A DNA stretch of 64,000 nt, from NCBI GenBank assembly GCA_910575625.1, contig CAJTFD010000004.1, forward strand, positions 62,001 to 126,000, read 5' to 3'. Under the pieces are notes generated by a model. The model did not search any database and was not told where the DNA came from. It saw only the letters and a program-made list of their open reading frames with translations. Below are positions 9,671 to 18,718 of the stretch, piece by piece. The stretch comes from Clostridia bacterium (lineage in GTDB: Bacteria; Bacillota; Clostridia; Lachnospirales; Lachnospiraceae). The stretch's first letter is position 1; every line of letters begins with the position of its first letter. The position numbers and the translations under genes are program-made.

Positions 9671-9702
9671 TCTGCCAGGCCTATATGGTCTGGCAGATTT
9701 TT
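9671..9702 (+). terminator. Terminator of surface gene 1
   Basis: TCTGCCAGGCC / GGTCTGGCAGA, an 11-bp stem (one G-T) with a five-base loop, followed by TTTTT. The same hairpin terminates paralogue 2, where it now lies beyond the IS at 18450. Confidence 0.9.
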
Positions 9703-10280
9703 CTGTTGTTCCGAGATGTGATCTTAAATTGCCGGTTGTGAGTTTGTCTAAATATGCCATTTTTACATTAGAGATCCAAAGCATGTTCAAAGGCAATATC
9801 TATCACTTTTTAGTTGACAAACGTTGGAGGTAGAAGGTAAAATGATAAATGTAGTCTATTTGGTAAAATCTTCTATATTTAAAAAAATAAAGAAGGTTTT
9901 TTACGGCGGCATCACTCATCGGATATGGGATGTCGGCTATAGGGGAGGTGAAAAACCATGCATGATAAACCATGCATGATCCGATCAGTCTTTGTTTCGT
10001 GCAGATGATCGGTCAATGTGCACTGCTTTATGAGCATATTATTTTCGGAATGTTGGAAAAAGGCTAGTGGAATGGAGGTGGTGGAACGTATCAGTTAGGA
10101 GCTATATCTGATGTATATAAAGGCGGAAAGATCCATATTTCAATATGTCCATTAAAAATGTAGGTGATCACATCAGATTTTACTCAGTATCTACAGACAG
10201 ATTCCCTTATGTGATCAGGGCATGCTGGGCTCCGGAAATAGGATGCAGCATGAAGGATCATAAAAGAAAAGGAGAAATTT
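9703..10280 (+). promoter_or_regulatory. Promoter and long leader of surface gene 2
   Basis: No gene is supported in this 578-base stretch. It holds TTGACA (9814-9819), an 18-base spacer and TAAAAT (9838-9843). After that come a tandem direct repeat of CCATGCATGATAAA type near 9957-9985, a segment at 10028-10062 resembling the leader of paralogue 1, and an inverted pair TGATCACAT / ATGTGATCA near 10166 and 10215. The leader would be over 400 bases long, room for post-transcriptional control. I could not match it to a known riboswitch class. Confidence 0.55.
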
Positions 10281-13200
10281 ATGAAAGGGAGCATTTACAA
10301 AAAAATTCTCGCAATCTTACTTGCCATATCAATGTCTGTCACAGTGGCGCCATCTGCCATATTTGCATCAGATATCGGTTACGGACCAGAAATAAAGAAC
10401 GACACAGCGCAGGATACCGGAAATGGGACAGTCTCAGATGATATTCCTCTTGGAGATCCAGAGGATCCACTTCCTGAAGGAATATCTGGAAATATAGGGG
10501 CAGAACTTACAGAAGAACAAGGTGCAGAAGAAATCAATGCAAGAGAAGTGATACAGACATATGTCCCATTAAAAGAAGGGGAAGACCAAAATCAGACAGA
10601 CGGGGCAAAAATATCATATCGATTCAAGCCATCAACAAGCGGATATTACCATCTGTCATGCAGCAGCAAGAATGGTCGTAAATTCAATCTATATACAGAA
10701 GGCACTTTCTATAAGAATACAGATTCGGGCACAGAGGAATATTGGAACGGAGGCTGGTCTTCTGATCCTTCGGAGAAGACAGAACGCGTCATGTGGCTGA
10801 ACAGCGAGGAGCAGTATATCTTTTCCTGTCAGGCAGCCTCTTACAATGCCACGACCACTTATGATTTTACGCTGAATATAAGGCCGGTGAATATCACTGG
10901 TATTGAAGTCGAGGCGGATCCTCAGAACGCAAGTTTTGATTTTCTGGATTATACAGGCATGCAGGTGAGGATCCTGTTTGAAGATGGGACTTCTGTATTA
11001 AGCGATGCACGCAATGGTAATTATTGTTGGGTCGAAGCATTGGAGTGGAGTCCCGCACATGAAAGTTCTGAGGGAATGAATTCCGAGGTATCTTTAGTCA
11101 GTATAGATGATACAGATTGGGATCAGACACAGAAGTTCCAGGAGCTTGGAAGTGGAGAGCATACTGCGGTACTGCGTATTAGTAAATGGGGGACACCAGG
11201 AGACGGCTATGATTTTCAGATAAATTTTACAAAAAAGGATAATCTATATGAGAGTATGGAGATCACGCCCAAAAGGACCATCTATTATACAGGGTGCAGC
11301 AAAAATTACGAAGATGGCGATTATTTATCCGGGGACTACATCAGCGATGGCATGCACATTACGTTATATAGGAAGGACGGAACGACAGACTCTTATGACT
11401 ATTGGTCGAACCTTCCTTACGCAAACTTATATGGGGAATATGGGCTGAAACTGGACGACTTTTCTGGCAAATACCATGATATTGATGCTTTCATTTCCGG
11501 AGGCGGTACTGTAGGAGAGCAGACTGTAGAAGCATCTTACTGTGGCATGACAGCTTCTTATACAGTGACCCTGAAAGAGAATCCATATCAAAGTATTGAG
11601 ATCGAGCAACAGCCGGATAAAACACAATATCTCCATAACAGCCAGTCAGAATATCTGGATCTGCGGGGACTGGTCATCCACGCCTATAAAAACGATACAG
11701 AATACGATACTTTTGATTATAATGATTATATGGATTACCAGCAAGATCCAGGGACTCTGACAGAAGAACAATATAATATCATGTCTTCCTGGAATCTTTT
11801 CCACTATACACTGGGAGGGCATGATTCCATCGGATATCTGGAATCCGGCTCACATCCAGTCAAGATTTTTTTCATGGGATATAGAGCAAGCTACGATATT
11901 GAAGTAAAAGACCAGCTTGCGAAGAGCCTTACGATCCTTCAAGGACCAACGGACCGGATTTATTACTCTGGCTATGAGACGGATCTGGATCTTGAGGGTC
12001 TGGAAATACAGGTTGAAGATCTGGAAGGGAATATAAGCAAATATAAATATGGTTATGGGTCATCGGATGGAACTTCCGAATATGGAGAGTGGTGGGAAGT
12101 TAACGATCACCTGATCCGTTCTTCAGATATAGATTGGAACAGGCCCGGAGACTATACGGCGACACTTTCTTATATGGGAGCAGAAGCCTCTTTTGAGGTG
12201 GGGCTTCTTGAAAATCCTATAAAAACATTCCAGATCACGAAGATGCCGGATAAGAAAATACATTACCAATATGAAAACATCGATCTTCAGGGGATGGAAT
12301 ATCAGATTGCTTATACAAACGGAGAAACCTTCACTGGAAAATGTGAACAGTATTCCACACCACAGTTTACATACAATGAAAAACAGTTTCCATTAATATA
12401 CCAGTGGAAAGAGACAGATAACGGAAAACCAGTTTTGGGTAAAAATGCTCTGGTCATATCAGCGCTTGGTGTTATGGCAAATACCGACGCCATAACAGTA
12501 AAGGCGGATCCCGTAAAATCGATAGAAGTTTTGAAAAATCCAGACAAAATGAAGTATATCAGTGACCGCGACAGCCAGATCGATCTCTATGGCATGGAAC
12601 TTTCCATTGTTTATACGGATGACGCTGTGGAGAAGATCACTTTCACTGAGCATACCGATAAACTTGAAGTGGAAAATGACTGCGGCGGGATTATTACCGC
12701 ATACGTATCTTTTTATGATGGAAATCGGGAGCTGAATATCGAATACAGAAATGAAAGATGCACCATTATGCTTCCGCAGCCAGATTGGAGTGCAGAAAAC
12801 TCTGTAAAAATGGCTGATGAGAAAAATTATCCCACGGCTCTGACAAAGGAACAGCCGTACCGTGTATATTCTTTCCGTCCATCAGCAACTAAGACCTATC
12901 ATTTCTTCAGCAGCGGCACAGTGGACAACTACGTTGAGCTTTATGAAGGGAATGATCGGATCGACTCAAATGATGACGGAGGCGAAAATGTAAATTTCTT
13001 GCTCTCCAGTGAACTGAAAGCAGATACAGATTACTATTTTATTGTATCACATTGTGGTTTTGGAAATGCGGGAGACTTTACTTGTTATCTGAGTTCCACG
13101 GTATCTTCACTTTCCGAACTGGAAGTGACAGATCTGCAAGTGACCAAAGCGCCGCAAGATACCTGGTACGATTTTGAAACGTCTCCGATATTGGCTGACT

Positions 13201-16200
13201 CCTTAAGCCTCGAAGGGACAGAATACAAGATCATCTATTCCAATGGCTGGGAGCGCACAGAAAAGATCGATGCGTATGGCAGTGAAACAGAGATTGACGG
13301 AAAAACGCTGTCCGTCAGATGGAAAAACACCACTGAAAATGAATACGGCGATAGCTATGTGGATCAGGACAAAGAGAATGCGCTCATCTATACATATGGT
13401 GAGAAAACATCAGAACTCCCAGTCAAGTTCAATGTGCCAAGTCCTGTAGCATCCATAAGTATCGTGAGCAGTCCATGGAAAGACTGGAAACCTTACCAGT
13501 ATCAGGTAAACGAAGGGATCTGGCCAACGGGACCAGCCTCCGTAAAGATCCAGTACAACGATGGGAGGAGCGAGGAAACCGTCACATGGGAAACCGGGGA
13601 CGAGCGTTATCATAGACATAATGGGTATTTGATCAGTGCAGACCTGAAAATCTATGGAGACATCCAGCCGGGTACAGATAATGCGGTCGTAGTCTCCTAT
13701 ATGGGGAGCAGCATTGAGGTCCCCATTACGATCATAGAGAATCCGGTAGGATCTGTGCAGATTCTCCAAAAACCGGAAAAGACAAAATACTATCCTTTTG
13801 AACAGTCTGTCGATCTGTACGGCATGAAAGTCCAGATTACCTATAAGAACGGAAAAACACAGACAGCAGAAGTATCTGAACATACAGACATGATCACAGT
13901 CACAGATACAGAAGGATATAATGGAAAACTGACTTCTACCATCGGATATGGGGAAGAGCATGCAAGGATCGTGTCCATCAGCTATATGGGATATTCCCTG
14001 GAACTTTTGTCTGATGTAGAACGGATATTTACGGCTGAGGATTCCATGGGACTGACAGAAGCAGAACAAAAGCAGATCATCCTAAATGAAGGGCCGTCCT
14101 ATCAGATCTTCTCATTTACGCCTTCCGAGTCCGGAACCTATCGGTTCAGTTGGAATGATAAGGAAAGTGGGTATCAAAATAACATCAGGATCTATAATGC
14201 TACAAACAATGAGCTGACCGGATCACGGGAGAATGATCTGGATTATGAAATGGTCAAAGGCAGGATGTATTATATCGTCCTGATCAATGAAAGCGGAGCC
14301 GAACAGAGTATTATCTGCTCCATCAGCAGACAGGCAGACACGCCAAAAGAGGATATTCATGAGATCTATCTTCCCGTAGAAGGACCATCAGCCGGAAATG
14401 CCCTGCCAGATCTTACAGACAAAGAATCCGATCATTACTATGTATCCAGCTGCACATGGATGAACGATGAAGGTGATGACGGGATTGCTGACTATGGGAA
14501 AAAGCATCAGTTTACGGCCGTGCTGCGGGCTAAAAATGCTTATCAATTCACTTCTGCTACAGTAGTCAGAGTGAATGGCAAAGAGATCACAGCAAAATCT
14601 GTCGGGAGCGATGGGAGCCTGACAATTTATTATACATTCCCATCATATACCCTGTTCCAGGTCACAATTCCGCAGGCAGAAGGATACACGCTGGATGAAA
14701 GCCGGAATGCATTGCCGGGAAGAGCCGAGCATGGGGGAACTTACACCTTCTGTTATACTAAAGACGCAGGAAACAGCAGCAACAGCAAGCTGATCGTAAA
14801 AGCCGGGGACACTGTGTTAAATCCCAGTGGAGACGGAACCTATGTCATTGAAAATATAACTGAAAACATAACCGTAACTACAAAACAGGACGATATATCC
14901 GCAGGCTCCGATGAATCCAAACTGACACTTCATGACAGGAGCGAGAGTGCTCTTGATGTCTTAATAGGAAAACGGAACGCCAAGCTTGCAGACAATGAAA
15001 ATGGTGAAAAGACACTCCCGTCCTTAAAGAGTTACCCGGATGATAATGATAGGTACGATCAGTTCTTCTTCGGATGGTATCAGGATAGAGACCAGGATAT
15101 CAATGGAAGGGGAACCCGTTTCACTTCACAGAGTATACTAGAAAACCCGCAGTATTCCCTTTACGCCAGATGGGGAAAAGGAATTTTTTCCTATATATTG
15201 AACTATAAATCTGTAAACTGCAAGATCTTATCCATCGACGAATCCGATAAGATAAAAGTACAGATAGGGGACGCTACAGCCAGATTAAGGAGGGCATCTT
15301 ATAGTGCGCTTGCAGAAAGAAACGCCCGTGCATCAGAAGATGGATCCATCCTTGAGATTCCGGAGAAGATTGACTGGAACGATAATGACGATTTAAAAGA
15401 TCTGGGAATAGAATTCTCTGATTGTAGTGTGACTGCGATTGCAGACAAGGCATTTTCCGGGGATCCTACGATCAAGCAGGTTAAGTTGCCAGAGACACTG
15501 GAAAAGATCGGAGAAAATGCATTTGAAGGTTGTATTGGACTTCAGGAAGTTACCATTCCGGCTTCTGTAGATACAGTTCCAGAAGGAGCTTTCCAGGGAT
15601 GTACCAGTTTGACTCGCGTCCGTTTGGAAGAGGGCGTGTCAAAGATCGATGCCAGTGCGTTTAAGGGCTGTACCAATCTGCAGACCATTGTCCTTCCAGA
15701 CACCATTGAAACAGTACATGAAGAGGCTTTTGATAAATATGAAGAGATCGACCTTGTATGCAGCAGCGATAAGAAAGATTCTCCTGTCATAAAAGCTGTA
15801 GAGAACATAACTGGGGCTGAAGCGGTCACTATAGATGTAAAGATCGATCATCCTTCTGAGCAAATGCAGTTCACCTATGGCGATCCCGCGAAAACCTTTA
15901 CAGCATCTGTCTATGTGGATGGCAAAAGCGATAAGGGCCGCAAGATAACCTGGATATATCCAGATACCCAGGCTTATCGTTTCAGCATTAATGAAGAGAA
16001 AAACAGCCTTACCGTAACACCTGTGCAGGTAACAGCAGACGGTGAGCAAGTGACAATCCAAGCAGTTGATGAAAGATCCGGAAATCATAAAGACGTCATA
16101 TTGACCACAAAAGCAAAGGATACGGGAAATAGTGGAAATGGCAATAACTCCGGTGTGCCATCGGTATCACCTACGGATACGCCATCGGTAACGCCTACGG

Positions 16201-16856
16201 ATACGCCGTCGGCAAGGCCTACAGATACACCCACCGGTACACCATCGGTAACGCCTGTACCATCCAACACACCGGCGCCGCCGGAAACCATAACACCTGT
16301 ACCACAGCCAAAAGCATCTCAGGTACTCAAAAGCAGATATGACTCAAAAGGGAAACGGTTGAAAGCAACAGCCGGATCTAGGCTGACACAGGTGATCACG
16401 GGAGCTAAGACAAACATTACTTTTAAATCTTCTAACACAAAAATAGCAAAAGTTGGAAAGACGACCGGTGTGATCAGGTTTGTCGGAGTTGGAAAAGTAG
16501 TCATCACAGCAAAAGCTGCAGAGTCCAAGGAATATAGAGCAGCGAGCAAAAAAACAACCTTTTATGTGATCCCCAAGACAGCCAAGGTAAGAGCCTTAAG
16601 ATCCAACAAAAAAGGGCAAGTGACCGTCAAAGGCAGAAATGGGGCAAAAGACAACGACGGATACCAGATCCAATATAAGCAGAACGGGAAGACCAGGAAA
16701 GTTATCGTCAAAGGCAAAAGATCTGTGACAAAGACATTCAAGAACCTGAGATCCGGCAAGACCTTCAAAGTGAGGATGCGCGCTTATAAAAAGGTAGGCA
16801 ATGTGACCTACTATGGAAAATATGGAAAATGGAAGACCCTTAAAAGAGTAAAATAG
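10281..16856 (+). CDS. Large secreted multidomain surface protein, BspA-like (paralogue 2)
   Basis: 2191 residues, starting at ATG 10281 after AAAAGGAG, with a signal peptide very like that of paralogue 1. It adds about 500 residues relative to paralogue 1: an N-terminal PPC-like region (YRFKPSTSGYYHLSC) and further Ig-like modules (YQSIEIEQQPDKTQYL, KSLTILQGPTDRIYY, KTFQITKMPDKKIHY). From the DKMKYISDRD module onward the two run parallel: two PPC-like sandwiches, the FFGWYQ/LYARWGKG motif, three leucine-rich repeats, a Thr-Pro linker, a Big_2-like domain and a basic Fn3-like domain. No sortase signal or membrane anchor is seen. The last roughly 400 bases are almost identical to paralogue 1, unlike the rest. 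Its 3' end overlaps the tail of the IS transposase frame by 17 bases. Confidence 0.8.
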   Translation: MKGSIYKKILAILLAISMSVTVAPSAIFASDIGYGPEIKNDTAQDTGNGTVSDDIPLGDPEDPLPEGISGNIGAELTEEQGAEEINAREVIQTYVPLKEGEDQNQTDGAKISYRFKPSTSGYYHLSCSSKNGRKFNLYTEGTFYKNTDSGTEEYWNGGWSSDPSEKTERVMWLNSEEQYIFSCQAASYNATTTYDFTLNIRPVNITGIEVEADPQNASFDFLDYTGMQVRILFEDGTSVLSDARNGNYCWVEALEWSPAHESSEGMNSEVSLVSIDDTDWDQTQKFQELGSGEHTAVLRISKWGTPGDGYDFQINFTKKDNLYESMEITPKRTIYYTGCSKNYEDGDYLSGDYISDGMHITLYRKDGTTDSYDYWSNLPYANLYGEYGLKLDDFSGKYHDIDAFISGGGTVGEQTVEASYCGMTASYTVTLKENPYQSIEIEQQPDKTQYLHNSQSEYLDLRGLVIHAYKNDTEYDTFDYNDYMDYQQDPGTLTEEQYNIMSSWNLFHYTLGGHDSIGYLESGSHPVKIFFMGYRASYDIEVKDQLAKSLTILQGPTDRIYYSGYETDLDLEGLEIQVEDLEGNISKYKYGYGSSDGTSEYGEWWEVNDHLIRSSDIDWNRPGDYTATLSYMGAEASFEVGLLENPIKTFQITKMPDKKIHYQYENIDLQGMEYQIAYTNGETFTGKCEQYSTPQFTYNEKQFPLIYQWKETDNGKPVLGKNALVISALGVMANTDAITVKADPVKSIEVLKNPDKMKYISDRDSQIDLYGMELSIVYTDDAVEKITFTEHTDKLEVENDCGGIITAYVSFYDGNRELNIEYRNERCTIMLPQPDWSAENSVKMADEKNYPTALTKEQPYRVYSFRPSATKTYHFFSSGTVDNYVELYEGNDRIDSNDDGGENVNFLLSSELKADTDYYFIVSHCGFGNAGDFTCYLSSTVSSLSELEVTDLQVTKAPQDTWYDFETSPILADSLSLEGTEYKIIYSNGWERTEKIDAYGSETEIDGKTLSVRWKNTTENEYGDSYVDQDKENALIYTYGEKTSELPVKFNVPSPVASISIVSSPWKDWKPYQYQVNEGIWPTGPASVKIQYNDGRSEETVTWETGDERYHRHNGYLISADLKIYGDIQPGTDNAVVVSYMGSSIEVPITIIENPVGSVQILQKPEKTKYYPFEQSVDLYGMKVQITYKNGKTQTAEVSEHTDMITVTDTEGYNGKLTSTIGYGEEHARIVSISYMGYSLELLSDVERIFTAEDSMGLTEAEQKQIILNEGPSYQIFSFTPSESGTYRFSWNDKESGYQNNIRIYNATNNELTGSRENDLDYEMVKGRMYYIVLINESGAEQSIICSISRQADTPKEDIHEIYLPVEGPSAGNALPDLTDKESDHYYVSSCTWMNDEGDDGIADYGKKHQFTAVLRAKNAYQFTSATVVRVNGKEITAKSVGSDGSLTIYYTFPSYTLFQVTIPQAEGYTLDESRNALPGRAEHGGTYTFCYTKDAGNSSNSKLIVKAGDTVLNPSGDGTYVIENITENITVTTKQDDISAGSDESKLTLHDRSESALDVLIGKRNAKLADNENGEKTLPSLKSYPDDNDRYDQFFFGWYQDRDQDINGRGTRFTSQSILENPQYSLYARWGKGIFSYILNYKSVNCKILSIDESDKIKVQIGDATARLRRASYSALAERNARASEDGSILEIPEKIDWNDNDDLKDLGIEFSDCSVTAIADKAFSGDPTIKQVKLPETLEKIGENAFEGCIGLQEVTIPASVDTVPEGAFQGCTSLTRVRLEEGVSKIDASAFKGCTNLQTIVLPDTIETVHEEAFDKYEEIDLVCSSDKKDSPVIKAVENITGAEAVTIDVKIDHPSEQMQFTYGDPAKTFTASVYVDGKSDKGRKITWIYPDTQAYRFSINEEKNSLTVTPVQVTADGEQVTIQAVDERSGNHKDVILTTKAKDTGNSGNGNNSGVPSVSPTDTPSVTPTDTPSARPTDTPTGTPSVTPVPSNTPAPPETITPVPQPKASQVLKSRYDSKGKRLKATAGSRLTQVITGAKTNITFKSSNTKIAKVGKTTGVIRFVGVGKVVITAKAAESKEYRAASKKTTFYVIPKTAKVRALRSNKKGQVTVKGRNGAKDNDGYQIQYKQNGKTRKVIVKGKRSVTKTFKNLRSGKTFKVRMRAYKKVGNVTYYGKYGKWKTLKRVK

Positions 16857-18372
16857 GGATCGGGAAGGATCCTATCCTGTATAGCAGACTCAGACTGTAG
16901 ACAAAGAGAGGTGCCGGAGTCAGACTCCAACACCTCTCTTTTATCTTGAGGCATATCTTCTTAAAAGTATGTGGAGGATCCTGGAACGGCAGCCCTCCGT
17001 TTTCCTTCCTGGCGAGGATCCTCGCCAGCTTCTTTAAGTTCATGCACGCAAAAGTGAGCCCGGCTCTCATCTCCATCCGTGCCCTTCCTATGTATTGTGT
17101 ATAACGGGATCCATGCTGCTCTTTCGCAGTCCCGAAGATCCTCTCGATGGTCTCCTTCCTCCGGGCATAGATCTCCCTATCCCCGCGGGTATGGCGGATG
17201 TCCTCCACCATCTCCATATACTCTTCCCATACATGTCTGGTGACTGTCTTGACATGGCTCTTGCTGTGGGTGCATCTCCCAAGGCTCGGGCAGTGGGCAC
17301 AGTGGGTCCCACAACTCTTATACTCCCTATACCCCGCCCTGTCTGTTGTCCGGTATGTCAGGATATGATCCTCCGGGCAGATGTAACAGTCGTAGTACTC
17401 GTCATATACATACTCATACTTCTTAAAAAACCCATCTTTTGTCATCGGTCGCTTGTAAGGGAGCAGCGGCAGGATGCCATCCGTGAGCAGCTCATGCGCG
17501 ATCGCGGGTGTGCGGTACCCCGCGTCCATGATGACCATCTCTGGGGTATATCCCTTTATCTTCTCATATAAAGGCTTGAATGTACGGCTGTCATGCTCAT
17601 TCCCGGGATGGACGGTATACCCGAGGATCCATCCGTTCCTGTCACAGGCAGTCTGCACGGCATAGGCGAAGACGTGTTTATGTTCCCCTTTCCTGGACCA
17701 GCCGCTCTCCGGGTCAGTCGTGCTGCATCTGCGGGTCCTGCCCCCGTCACCACCGGCATCCCCGCCGGATGGTGGGTCATCGCGGTCTTTATCTCTCAAC
17801 GGCCTTTTACCATGGCGTTCCCGGTCCAGTGCGATCTCCTTCTGCAGCCCGTCCTCATACCATAAGGCCTCATCATGCACGGCCTGCTCCTTCATCTTCT
17901 TACCGTTTGCACATGCTTTTACATGGGTAGCGTCCACAAAGATCTGGCTGGTATCTACCAATCCAGCATCCATACACTGCCCCAGGATATGGGAAAAGAT
18001 CTGTCCGAAGAGGTCCGTATCCTTGAAACGGCGGGTGTAGTTCTTTCCAAAGGTAGAAAAATGCGGGACTGGGTCCATCATGTCCAGACCAAGGGACCAG
18101 CGGTAAGCAACATTGACCTCGATCTCGCGGATGGTCTGGCGCATGCTCCGGATCCCATAGAGGTACTGTATGAACGGGATCTTGATCAGCATGACTGGAT
18201 CCATACTCGGCCGTCCATTGTCATGGCAGTATGTCCCTTCCACAAGGTCATAGATAAAGCTCCAGTCGATGGCCCTGTCGATCAGCCGGAGTAAGTGGTC
18301 CTGGGGGACCATATCATCCATACAGAAGACCATCATCTGGTCCCTCTTCTTATCTATCTTTTTTGTCATCAT
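16840..18372 (-). CDS. IS1182-family DDE transposase
   Basis: About 510 residues. The N-terminal part YGIRSMRQTIREIEVNVAYR and DPVPHFSTF is the IS1182-type entry domain. Catalytic acidic residues are expected in IFVDATHVKA, VIMDAGYRTP and the RKETIERIFG stretch. The Cys cluster CPEDH...CGTHCAHCPSLGRC is typical of this group. I chose ATG 18372 (MMTKKIDKK) because GGAAGGCGG sits 7 bases upstream; ATG 18402 lies inside the hairpin ahead of it. The frame has no stop within the element: it reads through the right-hand terminal repeat and ends at TAA 16842-16840 in the 3' coding sequence of surface gene 2, adding about 15 residues from host DNA. It looks otherwise intact. Confidence 0.88.
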   Translation of the reverse strand: MMTKKIDKKRDQMMVFCMDDMVPQDHLLRLIDRAIDWSFIYDLVEGTYCHDNGRPSMDPVMLIKIPFIQYLYGIRSMRQTIREIEVNVAYRWSLGLDMMDPVPHFSTFGKNYTRRFKDTDLFGQIFSHILGQCMDAGLVDTSQIFVDATHVKACANGKKMKEQAVHDEALWYEDGLQKEIALDRERHGKRPLRDKDRDDPPSGGDAGGDGGRTRRCSTTDPESGWSRKGEHKHVFAYAVQTACDRNGWILGYTVHPGNEHDSRTFKPLYEKIKGYTPEMVIMDAGYRTPAIAHELLTDGILPLLPYKRPMTKDGFFKKYEYVYDEYYDCYICPEDHILTYRTTDRAGYREYKSCGTHCAHCPSLGRCTHSKSHVKTVTRHVWEEYMEMVEDIRHTRGDREIYARRKETIERIFGTAKEQHGSRYTQYIGRARMEMRAGLTFACMNLKKLARILARKENGGLPFQDPPHTFKKICLKIKERCWSLTPAPLFVYSLSLLYRIGSFPIPILLF

Positions 18373-18453
18373 AAAAAACACCGCCTTCCTGATATTTTTC
18401 ATTATATCAGAAAGACGGTCATAAATACAGTGCTTTGTCTACAGTCTGAGTCT
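16886..18453 (-). mobile_element. IS1182-type insertion sequence
   Basis: About 1.57 kb, bounded by a perfect 21-bp inverted repeat at 16886-16906 and 18433-18453 (inner part CAGACTGTAGACAAAG / CTTTGTCTACAGTCTG). The outermost AGACT/AGTCT may be target sequence, because AGTCTGCCAGGCC also occurs downstream of paralogue 1; the element would then be CAGACTG...CAGTCTG in a palindromic target. It carries one DDE transposase. No ordinary direct repeat flanks it. A hairpin with AGAGAGGTG/CACCTCTCT arms lies just inside the transposase 3' end. Confidence 0.85.
18380..18419 (-). promoter_or_regulatory. Hairpin hiding the transposase ribosome-binding site
   Basis: Arms at 18380-18395 and 18404-18419 pair over 16 bp (two G-U in RNA) around an 8-base loop. 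The downstream arm holds AGGAAGGCGG, the transposase ribosome-binding site. TATAAT lies on the minus strand at 18406-18401, so a transcript from it would begin past the first arm and leave the site free, while transcripts entering from outside would fold it shut. Confidence 0.6.
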
Positions 18454-18483
18454 GCCAGGCCTGTATGGTCTGGCAGACTTTTT
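18450..18483 (+). terminator. Original terminator of surface gene 2, displaced by the IS
   Basis: GTCTGCCAGGCC / GGTCTGGCAGAC followed by TTTTTCT. It matches the terminator at 9671-9702 after surface gene 1. The IS separates it from its gene by about 1.6 kb. Confidence 0.85.
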
Positions 18484-18542
18484 CTGGTGCGTCTGGCAGA
18501 CTCTTGATTTTTTAGAGGGTGTTTGTTTTTTGCAGATTTTTG

Positions 18543-18571
18543 CTGACATGGATGCCGTGGTACGCTATAAT
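18543..18571 (+). promoter_or_regulatory. Probable promoter of the Septu locus
   Basis: CTGACA (18543-18548), a 17-base spacer and TATAAT (18566-18571). The leader to ptuA would be about 140 bases. Two short open frames cross this area (18548-18658 and 18574-18705); neither has a ribosome-binding site and I recognise neither. Confidence 0.55.
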
Positions 18572-18718
18572 AAATGGCAAAAGTATCTACGAGGCAAGCA
18601 CGTACAATGCCGCTATTACAAGGGAACCTCTTTCAATACCCAACAGATGATGGTGTAAAGAAAAATCATGCATTGTTTCGGAATGTATTGGTCAAAATAA
18701 AGTAAAAGAGGTGATGAA

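Noticed and set aside
17095-18294. Several plus-strand frames inside the IS
   Set aside because: They lie opposite the transposase and show no family motifs; the minus-strand frame has DDE and zinc-cluster motifs.
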